The notes: generated by a model not told the origin, from the sequence alone. DNA of 64,000 nucleotides from Strigops habroptila (GCF_004027225.2 NC_044288.2:21710744-21774743), one strand, 5' to 3'; shown: positions 45,801 to 56,729, counted from the first letter of the stretch. Numbers and translations are program-made.

Positions 45801-46740
45801 CAGTGCTTGTTTGTGCTGCGGGAGGGGGCTGGAGGATGCTGTGTGCTTGACAGGGCTCCAAAGAGCAAGTGACAGCAGGATGGGAAGTGAGGAAAGTCAA
45901 ACAATTATCCCTGCCCTGCATGTAGAGCCATCCTGCTCCGCCACAGTCATTAGTGGGCTGTCATGTCCCGCACTGACATGTGGGGACCAGTGATTGACAC
46001 ACAGTGAGGTGCCTGGGGGCTGCGGGCTTGGGGTGACAGGCAGGGACCATGGTGGGGATGCGGCCTGCCCCTGCCCATGCGCTCTGCCTGGCTCCTGCTC
46101 CTTGGTACCCCCCAACCCTCAGGGTGACACTGCACCCGGGTGCCCAGGGAGGCAGGGTGATGCTGTGCAGCCCTCCCCGCTGTCCCCATGGGCTGCAGAG
46201 CGTGCTGCGGGGATGCAGAGGCTCACTGGAGGGATGCAAATGCTCTTCCACCGGTCCTGTGCTGGTGGGGGGACATTCCAGCCCCAGGTGTGCCCCCGGG
46301 GCTGGCTGCAGCCTGAGTGACAGCCTGTCACAGTAATGAGCCCTGATGCCAGGCAGATGGCTGACACCCGCAGCCACCTCCTCGGGCCATCCCCAGGGGC
46401 TCGCCACCACCAGCACTGTGGGGGGGGCTCACGCTGATGTCTTCCTTCCTCCTCAACACCCCTGGAAGCTGCCTGGTTTGGCCCCAGCAGTTTTGGGGTG
46501 CCAATTGCCCTAGAAAACATGTGGGGTCCAGGAGATGCAGCCGTGCTGCCCATGCTCCCCAGTGCAGGGTCACGCTGCCTGCTGCCTGCCCAGATCCATG
46601 GCCTGTGAAGCGTTCCATGGCTGGCCCCAGCCACCCTGGGCAGGGCAGTTGGAGAAAGGTTGAGCCTGGCCAGGGCTGTGGAGTAGGGTGTGTTCTGGAC
46701 ACTAAACACTGATTCTGGAGCAGCCTTGTCATGCCACAGC

Positions 46741-46947
46741 ATCATCCTCCTGCCTCGGCACCATTTCTGGAGCATCCTCTTGCCTATATCCCATTTTTGG
46801 AGCATCTTCTTGTCTATATCCCACCATTTCTGGAGCACTCTCCTGCCTCTATCTTAATCCCACCATTTCTGGAGCATCCTCCTGCCTTGGCCCATCATTT
46901 CTGGAGCATCCTGCTGCCTTGGCCCATAATTTCTGGAGCATCCTCTG
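46741..46947. repeat. Minisatellite of about 30-40 bp units, six copies
   Basis: Six units share the core CATTTCTGGAGCATCCTCCT, followed by GCCTATATCCC or GCCTTGGCCC. Copy boundaries fall near 46759, 46793, 46823, 46862, 46894 and 46926. Later copies form a Tyr-free TTGGCCC subtype and earlier ones a TATATCCC subtype. Confidence 0.85.
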
Positions 46948-48300
46948 TAGTTTCTCTGCATCGCTGCAGCTGTGCCTCTGGAGCCATTTCCAGCTCCTGG
47001 CTCCAGCCTTTGCAATAGCAGGGGGGCCTTATTCCACATTTGCCTATCTCTTATCTCTCTCCCTTCCTCCCACCTCTCTGCTGGCTCACTCCTTGAAGAC
47101 ACACACTTCTAATCCACTTGTTAGCTTATCCCTTCATCTAAACCCGATACGGAGCTGAATGCTGAAGGTAATGAATTGATCAATTAGATAGAGAACTGCC
47201 TGTGCTGATGGCAGTGCACCTGCAGCACGGTTCCCCAGCATCCATCCTGCACCCAGCCATGCACACCCAGCTACATCCCATATGCACACCCAGCCACACA
47301 CGCTGTATGCCTGCACAATGCTTTTTGGAGGGTACTGAGCACCAGTGCACTCGCTTCCTGCCCTGATTTGCTCACCACCTGCAAGGGGTCCCACAGGAAG
47401 GGACAGGCCACACATCAGGGTGACCATGGGGTGCTGGCAGCTCATGGGGATCATGGCCAGCCTGCCTGCCCTGCTGCAGGGACCCCAGCCCATGGCCCTG
47501 CTGTCCCCCAGCCCAGCCTGGATGTGGGCAGGGGATGGGGCAGTGCCAGGCACCTCACCACCACGTCAGAGCTGTGTGACACTGTGACATGGTCCGCAAA
47601 GCTGTGGGTGCCCTCTCTGCTCCCTGGGTGTGGGTGTTCCAAATCCTACCTGGGGGCTCCTGCGCCCTGGTGTGCCCCCCTGGTCACCACCTCTGGGTGC
47701 TGCTGTGCCTCGGTGCCCCAAGCATCCCAGAGCATGAGGTGGGATGCAGAGCACCGGGAGGGTCCCAGCACCCAGGGGTGGGGGGGCACAGACGGGGCTG
47801 CCAGGGAGTCAGGGCGAGCTGGGGAAGTAAATAATGCAGCAAACCCATGTCTACCAACCCCCTCCTCCACGGGCTTTGAAAAGCAACACATTACCCTGAT
47901 CTCCAGACATGAGTTTTTGTCACCAAACAGGATGATGAGGAGACTTTGAAGCAAATACAAACACCGGGAAAGGGAATACATAAGAATAGAGTCGCGTGTT
48001 CTCTTCAGAAAACAATTGTGGTGTCAACTACATGAAGCAGATCCGTGGAAGGGGAGCTGCTAACCAGGAACCTGACAGCCCCGAACACCCGGGAATTAGC
48101 CTCAAAATCAGGAATCCTCCCTCCGCTGTCAATGCTCCGGAGCCTTCCCCGTTCCTGGATACAAGGAGCTTGGGGTGCCCCTTCCTCTTCCTCACTTTGT
48201 ATCCCATGTTGTTTCAGGTGCCCCCACCTCTGTGCCCCAGTGGGTCCCTGCGGTGACATTGCCATCCCAGCTGGGGACACAGCACCCCTGAGCCCCTCTG
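46948..48300. other. Gene-free stretch with two AT-richer patches
   Basis: No supported gene. 47140-47205 (AATGAATTGATCAATTAGAT) and 47870-48030 (AACACATTACCCTGATC, AAACAATTGTGGTGTC) are AT-richer candidates for regulatory sequence. The remainder is GC-rich unique sequence. Confidence 0.4.
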
Positions 48301-48329
48301 CACCCGCTTGTGCTTTGCACACGTTGTCA

Positions 48330-48525
48330 CCTGCAAATGCATGCCTTGCATGCACACTCTCGCACCCTGCACGCTTGCACACCTTCTACAACACTCACAC
48401 CTTGCACAAGCACTCACAACTTGCACAAGCACTCACACCTTGCACAATCACACCTTGCACACTCACACTCTGCACACCCACTTGTGCCTCACACACGTGC
48501 TCACACCCTGCATGCCATGCACACT
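48330..48525. repeat. CTTGCACAAGCACTCACAC minisatellite, block 1
   Basis: Repeats of about 18-20 bp with the core CTTGCACAAGCACTCACA; the best copies lie at 48398-48450. Shorter CTTGCACACTCACACT units follow. Confidence 0.85.
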
Positions 48526-48594
48526 TCCCTCTCCCACAGTCCTACACATGCCCTACCTGTGTGTTCCCCTTCTCCTCCCTGACATCCTCCTTAA

Positions 48595-48670
48595 AGCAGC
48601 ATAAATAAGTATATATCTGTATATGTATATAAAGGCAGTGCTATATATAGCGTGGAAGATGTTATCACAG
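48595..48670. other. TA-rich patch between minisatellite blocks
   Basis: ATAAATAAGTATATATCTGT, ATGTATATAAAG and CTATATATAGCG form a short TA-rich segment between two GC-rich minisatellite blocks. It is more likely simple-sequence than a core promoter. Confidence 0.4.
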
Positions 48671-48959
48671 GTCCCTTTGTGCCTCATAGATTTCACTTGG
48701 GCATTTAAGGTGCCTTGGTAATTCGGGCAGGATCTGGGGGGTCTGCCCTTGAGCAGGGCCCACATGGAGCTCAGGATTGCCCCTGGGAGCCCAGCTCGGG
48801 GTGCTGCCCCTGTGCTCTCTTGGGGAGCCAGGCAAGGGCTGTCCCCAGGGGCACGGCTGGTGCTGGGGGTGTCTCAGAGTGGAGGTCCTGCACAAGGGCC
48901 CCCAGGAGCATGCGGGTACGGGGGACATCTTTGTGTAGCACACAGTTGCCTCCTCACCT

Positions 48960-49290
48960 TCAGACGTACGTGCACTAATGCTCTGCACGTGCACTCCTGC
49001 CCCGGCACACTTGCAGCACATGCACATTCCCTCCCTGCGCAAGCACTGCCACCCTGCTCACACTCATCCCTGCACAAGCACTCCTTCTCTGCTCATACTC
49101 ACTCCTTGCACAAGCGTTCCTGCCCTGCTCACACTCACCGTGTACACCCTCTCTGGCCTTGCACACTATGCACACTTACCCAGGCCTTGCACACCCATTC
49201 ACCTCTCAGGTGTGCACTCATGGCCTGCGTGTCTGCTCACATCCCCCTTGCACTTCCGCTCCTTGCACGTGTGCTCAGCCACTGCACGTC
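48960..49290. repeat. CTTGCACAAGC/CTCACTC minisatellite, block 2
   Basis: The same sequence family as 48330-48525 (TGCACAAGCACTCCTTC, GCTCACACTCACC, CTTGCACACGTG), about 450 bp away. Units of about 29 bp recur: GCACAAGC followed by a TCC-Y-CTGCTCA segment. Confidence 0.8.
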
Positions 49291-49554
49291 CGATCACACC
49301 CTGCCCATGTGCTGTCCCTCGTGCTCCTCCTCGTGCCTTGCACACGTGCACGCTCAAAGGTGTCTCCCTGGCACGACCACACTTCAACAGCCCCCAAACA
49401 CACCTCTGCCCATCCCCGCAGCTCCTGGCACCTCTCACCGCTTCCTGCGCTCCCAGACCCCAAACCTTGCTCATGACCCCCACACGCTGCAGACCTGAGC
49501 ATGTCAGTTCACCCCCCGCATCCCTGCCCACACCTGTCCCCATTCCTTGCTTCC

Positions 49555-49665
49555 CACTTTGCTCATCCCTCATCCATTCCTCTGTCCACCCCTCCATGCC
49601 TCCATCCACCCGTCCATCAATTCATCCATCCATCCATCCATCCATCTGTCTGTCCGTCTGTCCGT
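49555..49665. repeat. (CCAT)n/(CTGT)n microsatellite
   Basis: CATCCATCCATCCATCCATC followed by TGTCTGTCCGTCTGTCCGTC within a pyrimidine-rich strand. Confidence 0.93.
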
Positions 49666-49827
49666 CTGACTGCCACCTTCCCGCACTCGATGCCAGGCAC
49701 ACTTCTCCTCCCTCTTTATCTCTGGCTCCCAGCTGCTTCTCGCCCCTCCTCTCCGCTCCCTCCGTCCCTCCTTCTCCCCATCCCTCGCTCCCACAGTCTC
49801 CTGTCACCGTTATCGCTCCTTCACATG

Positions 49828-49882
49828 CATCCCTCTTCCCTCCTTCCCTCCATCCTTCCCTCCCTCCTTCCCTCCCTCCTTC
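49828..49882. repeat. (CCTT/CCCT)n pyrimidine tract
   Basis: Continuous TCCCTCCTTCCCTCC-type sequence on the + strand, purine on the other. It could adopt triplex structure. Confidence 0.85.
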
Positions 49883-49945
49883 TGCTCATCCTTTTGCCCT
49901 TCTTGCACTTCCCTTCTTCTTCTTCACTTCCACCACTCATTCCTT

Positions 49946-50050
49946 CCATTTCCAGATCTCTTTGACCCCCATCGCTCATCCCCTCCATCTCCAGATCTCT
50001 TTCACCCCCATTGCTCACCCCCTCCATCCCCAGATCTCTTTCCCTCCCAT
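49946..50050. repeat. 39-bp tandem repeat, 2.7 copies
   Basis: Units begin at 49946, 49985 and 50024, exactly 39 bp apart, with the core CCATCTCCAGATCTCTTTCA followed by CCCCCATTGCTCACCCCCT. Copies 1 and 2 differ at only a few bases; the third is truncated. Confidence 0.9.
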
Positions 50051-50284
50051 CCTTCCCTCCCTCCCTTTCCTGGTCTCATGGTCCAGCCTCGTGGCCACCA
50101 CCCCGCCCGGCCACACGTGTCCCCCATGTCCCCCGGCTCACGTGCCCCTCGGTGTCCCGCCGTGCCCCGTTTCCACCCCGCTGCTGCAGCCTTTCAAGTT
50201 TCAATCAGCGCTGGCTGGGAGAGGCAGGGAAGATGCGCCTCCCGCTCCCAGCCCCGCGACGCCGCGCTGCCACTCTGAGTGCTC

Positions 50285-50400
50285 CCGCCTTATAAATTTT
50301 ACATTATTACCCTCTTTAAAGTATATAAAATAACTATTCATAAATTATTGAGGGGAAATTTAAAATACTACAAATGTTTATAAATGTTTATCAAGAGGTC
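50285..50400. promoter_or_regulatory. AT-rich island with paired forkhead-type motifs
   Basis: About 115 bp is strongly AT-rich between GC-rich flanks: CCTTATAAATTTTACATTAT, CTATTCATAAATTATTG, then AAATGTTTATAAATGTTTAT. The last contains two TGTTTAT forkhead-type sites ten bases apart. The abrupt borders and lack of a repeat signature suggest a conserved element. Confidence 0.4.
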
Positions 50401-50825
50401 TTCAGAAGCGAGCGAGCGGAGCCGCAGTGACTTCCCCAGGGCTGGCGGGAGCATGACAGCCACCCTGCCCCTGCCCATGGGGGGATTTCCATGGGACCAA
50501 CATCAAGAGAACAGCGCTGGCTCCCACAGCCTCTTTAATCCATATCCCCGTGGATGGTGAGGAACAAATTACCATCCATGCGCTCCCTTCTTCTGCCAGT
50601 GGTGCTCTGTGCTTGGGCAGCCCTGGCCTTTCCTGTTGCTCATGGCTGTGTGACCCCACTCCGGGACCGCCACTGGGAAAGGGACACGTCCTGCCACAAT
50701 GGGGACATGTCCTGCCCTGCCACATACAGGTCCTGATCAGCCTGGGGATGTGTCCTGTCCCCCAGCCCAATGCCCACTGTGTGCCCAGGTCACAGGCTGC
50801 CTCAAGTGTTCCCAGCAAGGGACCG

Positions 50826-50885
50826 AGTGGTGTGTGCACACAGAGATGTTGGTACATGTGTGGACACACATGTACATGCAGTGCC
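50826..50885. repeat. Short CA/TG alternating tract
   Basis: TGGTGTGTGCACACAGAG and ACACACATGTACATGCA form a short alternating purine-pyrimidine stretch. Confidence 0.6.
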
Positions 50886-51082
50886 AGCTTGATCAGCTTT
50901 GTTGCAACTGCCCAGAGCTGGTGCTTCCACACTGCTGGAACCTCACAGTGCCAGGGAGCAGTGGCACAGTGGCACTGAGCCATGCCAGGATGCTGGTGAC
51001 AGGCAGGAGGGAGTGTGTGGGATGCACTGAGCAGGACATGGCCAGGGCTGCCTGAGTTGTGTGGCAAACAGGCAGACCTCAT

Positions 51083-51298
51083 GGCTTCTTCCCTGTGAGG
51101 GTGCTGAGGCGCTGGCACAGGGTGCCCAGAGAAGCTGTGGCTGCCCCATCCCTGGCAGTGTTCAAGGCCAGGTTGGACACAGGGGCTTGGAGCAACCTGC
51201 TCTAGCGGAAGGTGTCCCTGCCCGTGGCAGGGTTTGGAACTGGATGAGCTTTAAGGTCCCTTCCAACCCAAACCATTCCATGATTCTATGATTCATCA
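51083..51298 (+). mobile_element. CR1 LINE 3' end with octamer tail
   Basis: It starts at CTTCTTCCCTGTGAGGGTGC and ends AACCATTCCATGATTCTATGATT. It has a true 3' end and is 5'-truncated. Confidence 0.95.
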
Positions 51299-51380
51299 TG
51301 CGCCAGGATGGGGTTTGGCATTGACACACACACATGTGGTACCTCCCCAGCAAGCACAGCACCTCCGGGACTGGGCAGCA

Positions 51381-51562
51381 GGCATGGCATGGCATGGCAT
51401 GGCACAGCCCTGCAGGTATGGTACTGCAAAGCCTGGCCAGCCTGCTTGGCACAGCACGGCACAGCATGCCATGGCACAGTACTGCAGGGATGGCTGTGCT
51501 GAGTCTGGGCAGTGTGCTTGGCGTGGCACAGCCCTGGCACACTGGCTGGCACAGCACAGCCC
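51381..51562. repeat. (GGCAT)n and GGCACAG-rich degenerate repeat
   Basis: Five consecutive GGCAT units (51381-51405) are followed by irregular GGCACAGCAC, GCATGCCATGGCACAG and TGGCACAGCC units to about 51562. It is pentamer-based with decay to the right. Confidence 0.85.
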
Positions 51563-51949
51563 CAGCACCATGATACTGCACACTTCTGCTCCTCAAGGAG
51601 CTCCAGGAGCCGGGGCTTGCCTGCAGCAGGGTGTCACTTCCAGCTGGATACAGTGCTGGAGGTGGGCTCTGTCAAACCAGCCATCCAAGGAAAGACCAGT
51701 GACTGGGACAGCCGCATCCCTGTGCAAGACATGATGCAACATGCGCACTGCAGGACACGGACACAACCGAGGCTACTGGAGTCTTCCCCCTGGTCTGGGA
51801 AGCCCAGCACAGCCTGGAGACTGTGCCCACAGCAGGGTGGCAAAGGAGCTCTGTTGTAGCCCCGGCGAGTGGGTCTGCCAAGTGTGTGCAAGTCGTGCGT
51901 GGATGCTCGGTGATCCTGTAGCTTCCAACAAGAGCTGCCTGCAGGGATT

Positions 51950-52100
51950 GTGTTTAAAGCGCTGGCTGATTGGGGTAATCATGGGAGCACGGAGTGCATT
52001 AGCTGTGAAGGTTTATAAAGGGAAATTAAAATAAAATTGGATGTGACAGAAAAGTACATGGAAAATTAGTATAAGAATATGAATATTTATGGCTGTGGGA
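51950..52100. promoter_or_regulatory. AT-rich island, candidate regulatory element
   Basis: It contains GGTTTATAAAGGGAAATTAA, AATAAAATTGGATGTGACAG and AAGAATATGAATATTTATGG between GC-rich flanks, with no repeat family recognised. Confidence 0.35.
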
Positions 52101-52387
52101 GCACGCACTGGGAAAGTGCTCCTCTGTGCTCCCTGACACCCCCCGCCGTGGGTCTCGGGCTTGTCCCATGGGCAGCATCCAGCCGTGGGGCCAGGCTGTG
52201 GGGCTGGACATGCTGCAGTGGGCACACGGACCCTCCTGTCACCACCTACCTGCCTTCAGGGTGACTTTGGGGGTGATGGAGGCTGCAGCATCCCCTCGCA
52301 TCCCCAGGGGTTCCTGCGGGGCTGGTGGTGGCACTGGCGCAGGGTGCTTCCACTGCTGTGATGGCACAATGGCATGGGGACAGTTCG

Positions 52388-52508
52388 GACAGGGCTTGGA
52401 GCAACCTGCTCTAGTGGAAGGTGTCCCTGCCCGTGGCAGGGGGTTAGAACTGGATGAACTTTAAGGTCCCTTCAACCCAAACCAGTCTGGGATTCTGTGA
52501 TTCTATGG
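52388..52508 (+). mobile_element. CR1 LINE 3' end, strongly 5'-truncated
   Basis: Only the last 120 bp is present, from CTTGGAGCAACCTGCTCTAG through CTTCAACCCAAACCAG to GGGATTCTGTGATTCTATGG. Confidence 0.93.
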
Positions 52509-52859
52509 GAGGCACAGCCCATGAGCATCGCTGGTGGCAGAGAGGAGGGGGTTGGCACCGTGCAGTGCTGGCACACGCCGAGGCTGCTCATGCAAGAATG
52601 AGGGCACTAGGACAGCGCTGAGGCTTGCCAGGATGGCAGGGCACAGCGCTCCTCCTGCCCGCTGGGACTCTGCCCGCCGGGCTGCGCTCGGGCAGGGATG
52701 CACCGGCAGCGGCGTGTTAGAGATGCCACCACCCTGCTGGGGAGCACATGCTTCTCCCCAACCCTCCCAGCGCAGGGCGCTGCCCACAGCATCCCTGCCC
52801 GCCCTGCCTGGGCGCTGGACCCGGGAGCATCCATCCCCCTGTCCCCTCCCGCTGTCACA

Positions 52860-52945
52860 CTTAGAAGCCATTAAAATAATTGAATGCTTTAAATATTCAG
52901 CGCTCGGCTTAAATATTCATCAGCAAAGTTATTCTGATTGCTGAA
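52860..52945. promoter_or_regulatory. AT-rich island with duplicated TTAAATATTCA motif
   Basis: TTAAATATTCAG and TTAAATATTCAT occur 19 bases apart, next to CCATTAAAATAATTGAATGC and AAAGTTATTCTGATTGC. Flanks are GC-rich. Candidate POU/homeodomain-binding element. Confidence 0.35.
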
Positions 52946-53029
52946 CTGCATCAGCCAGGCTGGGGAACGGTTCCTCTCCACAGAGCATCCCCCACCACTG
53001 TGCACAGCCCTGCGCGCCCCGACCTGCAC

Positions 53030-53165
53030 GTGGGCTTGCACACACACACGCGTGCACACACATGTACGCACTCGTGTGCATGTATGCACACATATATGCG
53101 CTGCACCTCTGCACAGACATGCATGTGCATGCGCATAGGGAGAAGGATGCTTGCACACACACTCC
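53030..53165. repeat. CA/TG alternating tract
   Basis: CACACACACACGCGTGCACACACATG, GTGTGCATGTATGCACACAT and ATGCATGTGCATGCGCAT are alternating purine-pyrimidine with CGCG cores. Z-DNA potential is high. Confidence 0.8.
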
Positions 53166-54815
53166 CGGAGCGGGTGGCTGTAGGTACTGGGAGCACTGGG
53201 GGGCACTGGGAGCACATTTAGGTGGCTGGTTTGTACCTCCCCTTAGCTGTGCTCCCCTGCAGAGGCTGGGGGTGGCTCCCAGCCCATCCCTGCCCACCCT
53301 GGCACCAGCAGCCTAAATCCCACTCCAGGACCACTCTAGGGTTGGTCCCAGCATCCCAATATCAGCATCACCCAGGCTCCTGGCATGGTCCAGGGCATGG
53401 CAGCACTCACCTCCACCTAAAGCATGTGAAACCTCTGTGTGTGATGTGCACACGGGGGCTGGTCCTCGAGCTGGTGCTTGCATTATTTACCTGTTTCTCC
53501 AAGGGGGAAGGACAGATTAAGGACTGATTCACAATAAAACAGAAGTGAGAGACTGTCTGAAGCTGAGCTCGTTGCCTGGAAAGGTTTTGCTTTGAACCCT
53601 CCTTGCCCACCCTGTGGTACCCCATGGGTATCCCAGCCCTTGTGGTGCTGCCAAGCCATTGCATGCTGGGGACAGGCAGCAGAGAGGTGCCTTTGAACAC
53701 AAAAGGAGGGTTTGTTCGCATCTCTGCAGGGCTGATCCACCCAGCTGGGCCTGTCAATACCCCCAGCTTTATTCTTCCTAAGTGCCCGCTGCATAATCCC
53801 ATCCCTCAGGCCGGCTCCTGGTGGGGGTGCTCTTGGCCAGCTCTGCAGATGTGGCACCACACATCACTTGCAGGATGATGTGCCCAGTCTTGACCATCCC
53901 ACCGTGCCCTTGGCTCTGACAAGCAGGCAATACTCCCCTTTACCCTCTGCTATGTATTTTCCGGGCCCCCAAATACTGATCAGGATGGCCTGAACTAGGG
54001 TGTGAAGGAGAAGAGCATCAGTGGAGCATCCCCTGCAAAGCTGGGGGTCAAAGTGGGATCTGATGTGAACCCCAAGAGGGGTAAGAGCTCTGCACTGCGC
54101 CAGGGCTCTGGAGCTTCTCTCATCTTCTGCTGAGCTTGACAGCACTCTGGTATAATCTCCTATTAGGAGACAAAAGATCATTGCTTGACACCTTTGTTCC
54201 TGGAACAGAGCAACTCAGCTAAAAGAGCAAGAGGAGGAGAATCAAGAGCTGATATAACCCATGGCTGGGAGCACAGGATGCCCTGAAAAGAGGAAAACAA
54301 CCTGCCAGTGCCAGGAGAACCTGGAGCTATCCTGCTTTTAAAAGGATTTTCCTTCTTCACTGAGATGCTCCGGGGTGCAGCAGCATCGGGGGAGCCTGTG
54401 GGGAGCCCGCACATCCCTGGCCAGGCAGGCACAGCGGTGCATTCTCCACTTCTCCCATCTGCAAAGAGTCCTGCAAGAGGCAAGATCTGATGTTCAGGAA
54501 CCAGGGACCGAGTCCATCACATGGAGCCTCAGAGCCACCAGACCCTCCAGCGAAGGTCTGCAGCCGCCCATCGCCTTGCTGAGTGAAGCCAGCCAGCGGT
54601 GCTGCATCCACAGCCCTCGCCGTGAGTGTTGTTGGGTGATAAAGAGCTTTTGCCTTTCACACAGGACTTGTTTGCTCTCTGGCAGCTGGCTGCCAGGGCG
54701 GGAATTACACGTGGGTGCTGGTACACAAGAACATTCCCGCGTGCACATGGGTGCTGGCATGTGCAGGCGCGCGGAGAGGTGGAAGCAGCCCCGGCAAAGC
54801 TCTGCAAGCAGCACT
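53166..54815. other. Gene-free stretch, nothing recognised
   Basis: About 1.6 kb of moderately GC-rich unique sequence. I see no splice-bounded exon, CR1 fragment or tandem repeat. Confidence 0.45.
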
Positions 54816-55079
54816 GATAAAATTGTTTCTCCAATACCTAAAGCAGGCTTAGGTTTAAGCGATCTCGCTCCAAAGACGGCTCCCGCATCCATTTCGCAGG
54901 CTGGAGCTGCAGCTTTAATCCTTAGGAATCATGTACTTTGCATTTGCTTTGCCATTCAGATTTGAGAGGGGGCATGGTGCTCCCTGCGCAGGGTGGCTGG
55001 ACCCTGTCCGTGCCATGGACCCAGAAGCAGAGCGGAGCAGGGCTGCCTGCTGCCCTGCACGGCTGCTGAGCACTGGGAA

Positions 55080-55212
55080 AGAGCTGCTGGTTTATCTGAT
55101 ACGATTTAATCAGCCCTATAATTAGATTAATTTGTTGATTTGATAGCAACCCATTTCTTGCTGTTAGATTTGTTTATGTGTGTTTTATGCGTCGCTTTGG
55201 CAATAAAATAGG
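55080..55212. promoter_or_regulatory. AT-rich island with multiple homeodomain cores
   Basis: TTATCTGATACGATTTAATC, CTATAATTAGATTAATTTG, TTGATTTGATAGCAACCC and ATAAAATAGG give several ATTA/TAAT and GATTAA-type sites within about 130 bp. Sharp contrast to flanks. Confidence 0.4.
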
Positions 55213-55763
55213 AACTGAGGAGGTGGGAAAGTCCCTCTGTGTGCCCATGGTCTGCCCCTGCAGTGTCTGGGCTGGAGATGTGTGTCCTGGGGCTCTGTGG
55301 GCTCTTTGTGTGGGTCAGGAATGGGCAGGGTGGGCAGCTGAACCTCGGGGGGTGCCAGGAAACAGTCTGCAATGGTGATATATAGATATTCCTATAGGGA
55401 TAACTAGGGGGCGAATGAAGGTACCTGGGATGGGGATGATCCCCATGGCAGGAGGCACCCCATGCCTTGGGCTGGGCTCAGGGAATGGCTGCAGGATCTC
55501 ATTTCCCACTCCCTGGGGTCTCTCACAAAGGCCAGCTCTGCTTGCTGAAGCAGGTTGCATTTTGCTTTGATGAATGGACACAGAGCTGACCTGAACCTGC
55601 TGCATTGTTTCCCTCCCTGTGTCAGTAGAGGGGGTCTATCCAGTTCCATCCCATTACCCTTTGTGCATCCTAAAGCAGCATCCCCTAAAAGGTAAAAATA
55701 AACCACAAAACTTGCTTGTTTGAGGGGGGAGTAGATGGGCTGCAGAGTGTGTTGTGAAACAGT

Positions 55764-55882
55764 CAGGGAATGGTTTGGGTTGGAAGGGACCTTAAAGCTC
55801 ATCCAGTTCCAACCCCCTGCCATGGGCAGGGGACACTTTCCACTAGAGCAGGTTGCTCCAAGCCCCGTCCAACCTGAACACC
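55764..55882 (-). mobile_element. CR1 LINE 3' fragment
   Basis: GGAATGGTTTGGGTTGGAAG, TTCCAACCCCCTGCCATGGG and CTAGAGCAGGTTGCTCCAAG on the + strand are antisense CR1; the octamer tail is lost. Confidence 0.92.
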
Positions 55883-56234
55883 ACCCAACGTGGTTGTCAG
55901 CATCACTGCCATACAGGGGCTGCCTGCTCCCAGGTACAGCACTCCCTGCCACCAGCTCAGGGCCACCTCCATGGCACGTCAATCCTTCACCTCGCTGGCA
56001 GCCAACGTGGCATCCAGGCTGGAACCACCCTCCTAAAGGGAACAGCTTGAATAATTAACATTGAAAATAATGGTTTCAGGGCAGGGTGTGGAAGGCAGGC
56101 AGGGAAGGCAGGCGGGGAAGGAAGGAAGGAGACACGTGGAGCGAGCGTGAGGGGTTGCTGGAGAAGCCAGTTGCGAGGAGCTCTTTGATGGGCAGCTCCT
56201 TTGATCAGAGATCTGAATCTAGCCCTCACGTTCT

Positions 56235-56720
56235 CCCCGCGTGAGCCTGCTGCCTAATTACCAAATGGCAGGGCTGCCTGGAGTCCTCGGCATGTTGCTG
56301 TAATAGATTTCACCATGTCCAGCCTGGAGAAGGACATCGATCCTGCCGCAGCCGCAGCCTCGTGCTAAACATTGCTTCCCATCGATTTTCCTTTGCTTTT
56401 GCTTTTTTTCCTCTTTTTCCTTTTTTCTTTTTTAAAGAAAAAAAAAAAAGAATTTTCTTTATTTTCATTAAATCATTAATCAGGGAGAAATCTACATTTT
56501 TATCATTTCTATGGCTGGAGAGGAAGAGAGGAAAGTTATATTGCCATAGAAACTGTTCCCTACCATTCTCAGCCTCGGAGCAGTCCCTCTTGTGCTGTCT
56601 CTTGTCAAAAGGCGTAATTGTTGCTCCTGATCTTCACTGCTCAATTAGCAGTGATGTCTCCCTTCAAGTTAATTGCTGGAGATGGGAGGAAGTAGGACAA
56701 ATGTAACCTTTTAGATGAAA
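56235..56720. promoter_or_regulatory. Long AT-rich island with poly(T)/poly(A) core
   Basis: The largest AT-rich block in the window. It has CCTAATTACCAAATGGCAG on the left and a T-rich then A-rich centre (56405-56455). CATTAAATCATTAATCAGGG, TATTGCCATAGAAAC and GCTCAATTAGCAGTGATG with AAGTTAATTGCTGG lie to the right. TAAT cores and NNATTANN palindromes are frequent. The right edge is followed by a 16-C run at 56730-56745. Confidence 0.4.
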
Positions 56721-56729
56721 AGATCTCGT

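Noticed and set aside
48600-48670. TATA-like core promoter
   Set aside because: The TA-rich words are repetitive simple sequence with no transcript-like features on either side.
48978-50333. 451-codon open frame on the + strand
   Set aside because: It runs through minisatellite and pyrimidine tracts, giving runs of His/Ser/Pro/Leu. There is no domain, and other frames in the same place are also open.
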